Origin: Haliclystus octoradiatus
Lineage: Eukaryota; Cnidaria; Staurozoa; Stauromedusae; Haliclystidae
Assembly: GCA_916610825.1 (NCBI GenBank)
Contig: OU744446.1
Location: forward strand, 22,949,223-23,013,222
Length of the DNA: 64,000 bases
Reading direction: 5' to 3'
The notes beneath the pieces are model-generated. The model had not been told where the DNA came from. It made no database searches and saw only the letters and a program-made list of their open reading frames with translations. Of this stretch, positions 58,201-64,000 are shown piece after piece. How positions within the stretch are numbered: the stretch's first letter is position 1; the number at the start of each line of letters is the position of its first letter. Both the position numbers and the translations under genes were made by a program.

Positions 58201-61200
58201 ATGTTTTTACAATAACTTCAAAATCTATGGCTCCACTTGCTAACTTGATCACAGAAAATACACTAACAGTCATATATGCATAATTGCTTGTGCAATATTG
58301 CACTGTGTAAGCTAGCACAAAGACAGCCACAATATATCAGTTATCAGTAAGCAGTACGGTAATGGTTCACTAGCAATCATTCTTAATTTAGAGGTCATGT
58401 CCTCATTAAATGTGGTAGTGCAGTGTAAAATCTGCCACAATAATTTCATTTGATTATGTTATTTGTCTTGCCCTGATAGTAATTCACCTGTGTTTATGAA
58501 TGATGGCATTAAATGCAAGACCATCACGCCAACTAGTGGTGAAGTTTGTAACAGTAACATTGTACCTAACAAAGATTAAAAAGATGATCACAGGATTATG
58601 CAAATCCATGCAGCTCAATGTGGAGATGATAAAATTCAGACATCAGAGTCAAAGTAACTTGGAAACATATATCCAATAGGGGAGATGGGAAAGAAGGTGC
58701 CATATATGTCTGTTTTATTAACCCACTTATGACATGCAATGCTAGCTTAGTAGCAGGGATCCTTGATTGATTGAGTTCCTGTGAAAAAGTAGTAGAATTT
58801 GTTCCCGGATATAAACAAACATTTGTAGCTTCTGAAAAGGTAATGACAATTAACAGTTAGAAGAACAACTAGAGGAGTATATAAAAATTCTTGATTGCTT
58901 GCACAAATTAGTCATATCTAGGCTGTTTCAAGGCAAATGAATAATAGGCTGTGCCTACATCCTATGCTATCATAGAACATTTCCTATTAATAACAATGGA
59001 AGTAAAACTAAAATTAATAATAGGCTAGCCTACATATTAATTATAGTCATTTATTAGTACCCGAAGCAAGTAAAATTAAGCCAATCAAGAAATAACAAAC
59101 ACAAAATAAATAATTATAAATTCATAAATATTGCCACAGTTCATCGAAATCGAATTTCAAAATTTTTATGATATCATGGTCTAGTCTCACCTTAGCAAAG
59201 TGCCAAAATATATAAAAATATAAAAATAACGATGGTGTCACATGATGGCGATAGTGTTGAATAAAAAAGTGTCACATCCAATTAATTTTCCAATTGAGAA
59301 TTGATTCAAATGAACGATTGAGTGTCCATCTGTTCAGTTTAACATTTCATTGTAAATATCATAATAGGTCATATATCGATAACTGAGTTTTGCATGCCTG
59401 CTTACTTACCCAACAGTTTTAGATTGACACCAAAGTAACAGCGCATCTTTAGCAGATCGTTTTTCAGATGATTCCATTTCAATCATGATGTCTTGAATCT
59501 GAGAGAGAAGCAATCATCAGTCATGATATAGTAGCAAAACATATTATTATGCTGATAGTTGATAAATCAAAACTAATAATAACCAATTGCAGGATGAAGA
59601 ACAATTGAATTGACACACTAATTTAATTTTTTTCAAGTTAGTTCAATATGCAAAACACGCTCCTGTGGCTTAACAAAAAACTGAGATGACCAATCATCTT
59701 CAATCGAATCGAATTCCTTCCATTAACTCAATCAATTTCTTTCGTCACGAAGGACGGCGCCTTGGTTACGTGGGAAATTGCAATGCCATCCTGAACTGAA
59801 ATTCTGCCAGCGTTTCGCAGACCCTACCATGGTCCGACAAAATGTTTTACCTTCGCAAACCTCAACTTGTTAGATAAATGTTCAAAATTTTATTTTCAAA
59901 TGTTTCAAATTATTTAGTTACATATCCAGCATTTTGCCTTTTCCTTCTGAATTTTACTAGCCTTCAACAAACCAGGTTTCCAGGTTTTCATGACTTTGTC
60001 GGACCCTGAACCCTACGCTTGAAGAAGGAAAACAGTAGGTCTGCGCGCAGGCTAGGTTTCCCTTGGCAATCTTGTAAAAAGACATTTAAATGTAAAGGAA
60101 AGTGTTGGTACAACATAATTGCAAACTCTACCTCTAGATAAACTGAGAAGAAAGAAGTCAATATTGTTTACTGGATAGTAGATAATCTAATCAACAATTC
60201 CAAAACGCAACATCTATTTTTTGATCCAAGAAATGGAAGGTAAATAATTATAATACTTTTTGGACCGTATCTTGAACATTCTAAAGAAATACAATCAAAC
60301 GTTTAGGAAAACAACTCATCCAGAAAAAGTAAATGTAATTCAATACTTGAAAAAAAACTTTGAAACCTAAAACTTAAAGTATTGAGGACGATGGAACAAT
60401 AACACCGTAAATGCAAAGTGTTGACTGACTCATAACACTTGGAGGAATGTCAGCCATGGAGGAATTTAATGATTAACGAATAACGATAGGTAATTTTCTG
60501 TGCTAACATTACCTGGAAGCGCAAGATAATTGTCCAAATAAGACCGAGTGTGATCTTCTGGTTTCCATCAACAATATCTTGTGAACCAACATTTTCTAGA
60601 TGCACTTTTTGTTGCTTCAAAAACTTCAACGCATGTTCTACATTCTCTAACATGTGGATTCTCATTCTTCCTTTGCTAGGTTTAGGCTGAACCAAAAATA
60701 GAATGAGAAAAAATGGTTGAAATTAAAACTATATAAATCAGTTAGTATCTGCATTTATGCTTGCTTGGCAATATTTACAGTATCATATCCGCGTTTAGAC
60801 AACTTTTAACTATGAATATACACCAACCATTTTGAAAATGTCAAAATAATTTTCATACTGAAAAACAAAATATATGAAAGGGAAAATAATAGTTTTGTAA
60901 GAGTAGAAATAGCCATGGCAGGTATTCCTGAAATAACGGGTGTCCCAAAACACACACCTCAGAAGTTCAAGGACAAGGAAGGATGTTCTTTTTTATGGCA
61001 CTTGCTTTCAAAAATATGAACATTTTTAAACATGTCTCAAACACTAGACAGAATATTTTGGTTCTTGTTGTAATATTTAGGAAATATATTGCAAAAAATG
61101 AAAATACTATGAATGAAAAGCAATGAAATATCAGAATTTGTGCAAGTGAATAATGGGAATAAGTGTTACAGATAGGAATAGATCTTACCAGTTTCTCTCC

Positions 61201-61340
61201 AGATAGAATTTCAAGCAACAAAACTAATTTTCTACCATCTTTTAGATCGCCATAAAGATCATTACATCTTCCTTCAACTTTTCTCAAATGAGAATTGACC
61301 CATTTTGTAAATGTTTTCTTTTGCACAGCCTCACGTTCCC
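28922..61340 (-). CDS. SPTB: Beta-spectrin (non-erythroid type), 5' partial
   Basis: Membrane-skeleton protein that forms tetramers with alpha-spectrin and binds actin, ankyrin and phosphoinositides. There are 53 visible exons, all GT-AG and in phase. From the 5' side: 61189-61340, 60513-60686, 59410-59498, 58488-58565, 57905-58020, 56762-56874, 55803-55990, 55374-55491, 54353-54417, 54013-54055, 53776-53901, 52797-53024, 52211-52373, 51498-51739, 51068-51268, 50735-50851, 49845-49963, 49285-49411, 48641-48733, 48164-48282, 47904-48000, 46950-47078, 46786-46836, 46641-46706, 45971-46050, 45736-45829, 44558-44827, 44240-44412, 43659-43749, 42134-42280, 41390-41485, 40503-40670, 40166-40281, 39683-39779, 39162-39251, 38030-38230, 37579-37787, 37296-37416, 37084-37167, 36774-36968, 36516-36584, 35553-35908, 35212-35350, 34822-34906, 34425-34516, 33791-33895, 33145-33363, 31653-31707, 31141-31213, 30012-30081, 29607-29695, 29442-29484, 28922-29083. 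About 2,266 codons precede the stop. The first visible exon starts mid-codon at [18 protein letters not shown], so roughly 45-50 N-terminal residues are missing. Confidence 0.98.
31737..31764. repeat. (AAC)n microsatellite
   Basis: About nine CAA/AAC units in a beta-spectrin intron, directly 5' (in transcript sense) of the exon ending at 31707. Confidence 0.85.
34822..36584 (-). other. Beta-spectrin ankyrin-binding repeats (about 14-15)
   Basis: These exons cover the region that binds ankyrin in vertebrate beta-spectrins. It is among the best conserved parts: [60 protein letters not shown], and [12 protein letters not shown]. It is followed by the partial last repeat (DEWMIQQ to [11 protein letters not shown]), which pairs with alpha-spectrin in tetramer formation. 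Confidence 0.85.
38325..38472. repeat. GTTCATGAAC-rich dispersed repeat, copy G
   Basis: Located in a beta-spectrin intron (38231-39161). It includes TTTTTCATGGTCAGTTCATG, TAATGTTCATGGAGTTTGTG, TAGTTCATAAACTGTGCATG, and the right end TTTTCTACAGGGG, which matches the right ends of copies A and E. Confidence 0.75.
40957..41032. repeat. Right-end fragment of a pogo-like MITE
   Basis: ACCACTATAGACAGGTGGTT, then GTGACCACTAAACCAGGTTTGACAATG, resembles the right half of the element at 47108-47287. A related fragment lies at 43567-43622. Confidence 0.5.
41781..41965. mobile_element. pogo/Tigger-like MITE (185 bp) with TA duplication
   Basis: The ends are CAGTTTAACCCGCTTAAGTG and, inverted, CAGTGTAAACCGCTTATCTG. 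TA flanks both sides (41779-41780, 41966-41967). The CAGT..AACCxGCTTA terminus and TA target are typical of pogo/Tigger-type Tc1/mariner derivatives. Internal TTATCCGAA and TTATCTGAA motifs also resemble that group. There is no coding capacity. It lies in a beta-spectrin intron. Confidence 0.7.
42281..43658. other. Long beta-spectrin intron
   Basis: A 1.38-kb intron with no additional exon recognised. Its left part (in transcript sense the 5' part, 43567-43622) holds a fragment of the pogo-like repeat: AGTGATCACTGTGTTAAGAC, then GGTGGCTGCTGTATAGGAGG. Confidence 0.6.
45180..45400. repeat. GC-rich interspersed repeat with TTTATATG ends
   Basis: A patch much richer in G+C than its surroundings lies in a beta-spectrin intron. 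GTGTTTATATGAGG opens it and CCATATAAACATAG (inverted) closes it. Inside, AGGTGGGCCAGCCCGG faces its near complement TCGGGCTAGCCCACC, and GGTGGGATCTCACC/GTGGGATCCCACC are palindromic. It is probably a short MITE-like repeat; no target duplication was resolved. Confidence 0.55.
47108..47287. mobile_element. pogo-like MITE (180 bp) with TA duplication
   Basis: Ends CAGTGAAACCTGTATACATC and, inverted, CAATCAAACCTGTTATAACG are flanked by TA on both sides (47106-47107, 47288-47289). Internal phrases ATCACTATACACAGGTGGCT and TGACCTTTATACACAGG recur in the fragments at 40957 and 43567. It lies in a beta-spectrin intron. Confidence 0.65.
50039..50458. mobile_element. MITE-like element with about 30-bp inverted ends
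   Basis: Inverted ends begin AGGGAGGTTTAGATTTAGTR and continue with YRGGTAC (left from 50039, right to 50458). ATT lies on both sides (50036-50038 and 50459-50461), a possible 3-bp target duplication. The superfamily is uncertain; PIF/Harbinger usually duplicates TWA. It lies in a beta-spectrin intron and has no transposase frame. Confidence 0.65.
52585..52752. repeat. GTTCATGAAC-rich dispersed repeat, copy H
   Basis: This is the most regular copy: three successive units of about 40 bp, each ending TTCATGAACAGTTCATGRA. They are followed by GGCCATTTAACGTTCATGAA and CTGTTTTCACAG. It lies in a beta-spectrin intron (52374-52796). Confidence 0.82.
54530..54851. mobile_element. piggyBac-like MITE (322 bp) with TTAA duplication
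   Basis: Inverted ends start AGTGCACATGACACYAAAA and continue past TTACGGAATCGAGTA on the left. TTAA lies on both sides (54526-54529, 54852-54855). Arms of about 150 bp are largely complementary, sharing phrases like AATAGGAATGGC/GCCATTCCTATT. It is the same family as 13458-14330. It sits in a beta-spectrin intron close to the exon at 54353-54417. Confidence 0.82.
56762..61340 (-). other. Beta-spectrin actin-binding domain exons (CH1-CH2)
   Basis: Six exons encode the tandem calponin-homology domains. CH1 runs from [20 protein letters not shown] through [13 protein letters not shown] to [18 protein letters not shown] (exons 61189-61340 and 60513-60686). CH2 runs from [20 protein letters not shown] through [20 protein letters not shown] to [20 protein letters not shown] (exons 59410-59498 to 56762-56874). 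The domain binds F-actin and protein 4.1/adducin in known spectrins. The short N-terminal extension before EREAV is absent from the window. Confidence 0.95.
59815..60060. repeat. Loose inverted repeat in beta-spectrin intron 2
   Basis: CGCAGACCCTACCATGGTCC with GACAAAATG on the left faces TGTCGGACCCTGAACCCTAC and GTAGGTCTGCG on the right. The match is short and broken. It may be a degraded MITE of about 245 bp. Confidence 0.35.
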
Positions 61341-64000
61341 CTTTAATAAGAAACGAAATGTAATAACATTACCATCTGCATATATCATAGGCATTCTCCT
61401 CATCGTCAGATCTTCATTACAGTATTAGCAAATTAGGTCATAGTATTGTGAATGGAAATTTTGCCTGTGTTGCATGATTGTTCCTGCACTTCTTGGCACT
61501 GTGATGTAGTTTTATCAAGTTCAAATCAAATCTACTCTTTACATGAATATTTAAACTTGAACTTTTCTGTAAAACCCTTTTGTTATACTTTTTGAGTCAC
61601 GTTGTTTTGCATCCGCTTGAGGTTTGTGCCTCAGGTCACATAGTTGTCCAAGTGTTGCCCCATTCACAAATTGGTTGTTGCTATCCTAATTTCACACATT
61701 GGTTGTTGTTGTCCTCGGTGATGTTTTGGTGGGGGATCGCAGGGGAACACCGTTCTCCCACTACTTTCTCCGGGGGAACAGCATTCCCTCACTTTTTCCA
61801 TTTGAAGTGAAGTTTTATATGTTCTTGTTCAGAATAATATTATCATCAATATTATCAGTAATAGAAGTATTATTTTCGAGGCAAAAGTCAGTGGCAACAG
61901 TTTCTCAATTTTATTATTTATCTCAACAACGTTTTGGCTAATATCTCTATCTCCCAAGTGTCCATGTCATTTAATAAGATACTAATTTTTAGTAAATATA
62001 ACTTAACTAGTTAACTTTATTTTTTAACAAGGAAATCATTAAATGACGCAATACTGAATTGGTCTCTTGAAATACACTACAGATCTCTTAAAAGCATATA
62101 ATTTTGTTTTTAATTTTCGGGGAGATTTACCCTGGACCGAAGGGCCTTTGGCCCTTCAAGATAAATTTGCGAGCCATTCTCCCACTATTTATTTGCAGAA
62201 AACATCACTGGTTGTCCTCATTGTTTATATTCAATAGTGCAGAATAGTACAGAAAGTCTTCCAGAATAGTCCATTAGTGCTGCTATTATTATTTTCTGCT
62301 ATATACTCCAATCTCTGTTAAATTTTCATCCAGTTGAATTATTTTCTATACTGTATATGCAGAAGCCTAAGCGTGACGACATCAAATCTACCAAAGTGTA
62401 AAATTATTTTTCTGATCTGCTGTAAAAAAGGCACTTATTAAAGTGCATATCCCGGATATTGGGAGATTGCTTTTTTAGATAGATTTGTTTCTCTATTGGT
62501 AGGCTACATGTTTTTCTTGCGTTTTTGCTATGCACAACCATTACCTCTCCAAAAAGGCAGTCAAAGTGACCCTGGTGCAATCCAGAAATTTAACTGTATC
62601 TCAAAAACCAAGGATGATCTAATATCTATTGAATTTGATAGACAATTATGTTGCCTTTTTTAAAGTCTTACGCAGAATTCAGTTGAACAAGAGTATGCAG
62701 TCTAGAGTAAAGAAAATGACTTAAATCAATTCACTAATAACGCTACAAGGCTAGCCCTTCATTTTAAATTACAGCAACTACAAATAACCTCAACTTTAAA
62801 ATGCTACAATATAATATATTCCCCTTTGTTTTCTGTTAATAATAGTCTGGTCCATGAAGTTCATAAATTGCATGAACCTAGAAAAAAATGGTATAAAGCT
62901 GTATTTTATATCAATAAAATCCTTATATCTTCCAGAGTAACATATCCAAAATCCGCTCAAATCCGCCTTGGGGAAAATGCTGTAGAGCACTTTTAAAAAT
63001 TGCTATTTTTTAGTATCATCCGCCATTTCGATTGAATGTTTATATGTGAATTCTGAAACTTTTTTGCAATCCGAGAAGGTGTGTTTTTAAGGAAGTAACC
63101 GACAATTGAACTAAAAGTTATTGTTTTAATTAAACTGTTGTTTAAATAAGAAAGATTGCGTCAATCTTCCCGCGAAATAGTACAGAAATGATGTCTTGCA
63201 TAAATTTAATTTATACAACACGTGTACCTTGACTTGATCAAAAAAGTAGAAGAAGCGCTGTAATTAATGCAGCTCTGCCAATCTATATAAACAAATATTA
63301 CAACTATTAATTCTTTTATAACATCTATAAATTATTATATTTAATATTAATGTGATGCGTGATTATTCTACAACGACTACAACTATATTCACACTTTAAA
63401 CAAAACAATAAATACATTGTTGCTGATCGCTCAAATATGTACGTGGTAAGTAATTTATGTGCATAAATGAAAAATATTTATTTAATCTGTTAAGTAATAA
63501 AATATGTAATGATTAACGGATGAACTTCACAACTGAAAAATTTATAACGGCAATCCACAAATAGTATGTAAACTTAGTCAATTTTTCAATATTTCACACC
63601 CCCTCCCCCTATAAGCAGCTGTACACTTTTAGATTTCCCCCTTCCGTACTGACAATTTTGCTACACCCCCTGCATTTTTACAACATTTGTCTTTGTTGTT
63701 TCCAAAAGTATAAAAGTGTAAACGTTTTTAAAGAAAAACGAAATTTTCACTTTTAATAATGACTATTTGTAGTTTAACTTTCTGCAGCAAGAAAAATCGA
63801 TTTAGAACAATCAAGCTATGTATCTTGAGCTGAATACGGTTGTGTATAGTATTGCAGGGGCACAGGTTCCTTAATGATTCTCTTGGAGGGAAATTCCGGA
63901 CCATCATAACACATATAGCGACCTAAAACCTACAGTGTGACTACTATGGCAGTTTTGGTATAGGTGTTTTCAATTTTTTTCAAGTTCATAATTATGCTCT
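61341..64000. other. Beta-spectrin first-intron or upstream sequence, no exon recognised
   Basis: The exon ending at 61340 begins mid-codon at a good acceptor, so at least one coding exon lies upstream in the transcript. I searched this 2.66 kb on the minus strand for the usual FERSRIKALAD-type sequence and saw none, so the exon is probably beyond 64000. The region has a short hairpin at 62138-62158 (GAAGGGCC, TTT, GGCCCTTC) and a C/T-rich patch at 63596-63675. Nothing else was recognised. Confidence 0.6.

Noticed and set aside
62450-62990. TTAAAGTGCATATCC...GAGCACTTTTAA as another piggyBac-like MITE
   Set aside because: Only five or six terminal bases agree between the two sides, not enough to claim an element.

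Overview
The window is animal nuclear DNA: AT-rich, with split genes, GT-AG introns and many short non-autonomous transposons. I assembled four protein-coding genes exon by exon. Every splice junction used keeps the reading frame, and three products are recognised with high confidence. The palindrome TAGGCCTA is frequent in the non-coding DNA, and the proteins look like those of an animal outside the vertebrates. An invertebrate deuterostome (echinoderm, hemichordate or tunicate grade) is my best guess; this is an inference, not a demonstration.

Layout from left to right. (1) 1-1942: gene-free DNA with a 766-bp piggyBac-like MITE. (2) 1943-4748, minus strand: ribosomal protein L11 (5 coding exons), with a MITE carrying 10-bp target duplications in intron 3 and a pyrimidine-rich 5' leader. 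(3) 4787-6178: the space between divergent genes, holding a hAT-type MITE filled by a long (AAT)n array and a perfect 21-bp palindrome. (4) 6179-10449, plus strand: an 11-exon coiled-coil gene whose middle resembles SYCE1, a central element protein of the synaptonemal complex (tentative). (5) 10591-27843, minus strand: the protein farnesyltransferase beta subunit (15 exons), convergent with the coiled-coil gene and only 141 bp from it. Its introns hold a 2.34-kb foldback element, a second hAT-type element, a tRNA-derived SINE, a piggyBac-like element and several GTTCATGAAC-rich repeats. (6) 28922-61340, minus strand: a beta-spectrin gene complete at its 3' end, with 53 visible coding exons (about 2,266 codons) running from CH1 through CH2, the spectrin repeats and a PH domain to the stop. 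The first coding exon was not found and probably lies beyond 64000. (7) 61341-64000: spectrin first-intron or upstream sequence with no recognised exon.

The genes are housekeeping and cytoskeletal and are not a functional cassette. RPL11 belongs to the large ribosomal subunit. FNTB attaches farnesyl groups to CaaX proteins. Beta-spectrin builds the membrane skeleton and binds actin, ankyrin and phosphoinositides. The SYCE1-like gene, if correctly named, works in meiotic chromosome pairing. Beta-spectrin and FNTB are also close neighbours in human (SPTB and CHURC1-FNTB at 14q23.3), so the pairing may be an old linkage. The least described content is the set of repeat families, above all the foldback element with about 20-bp tandem units in its arms and the dispersed clusters of GTTCATGAAC palindromes.
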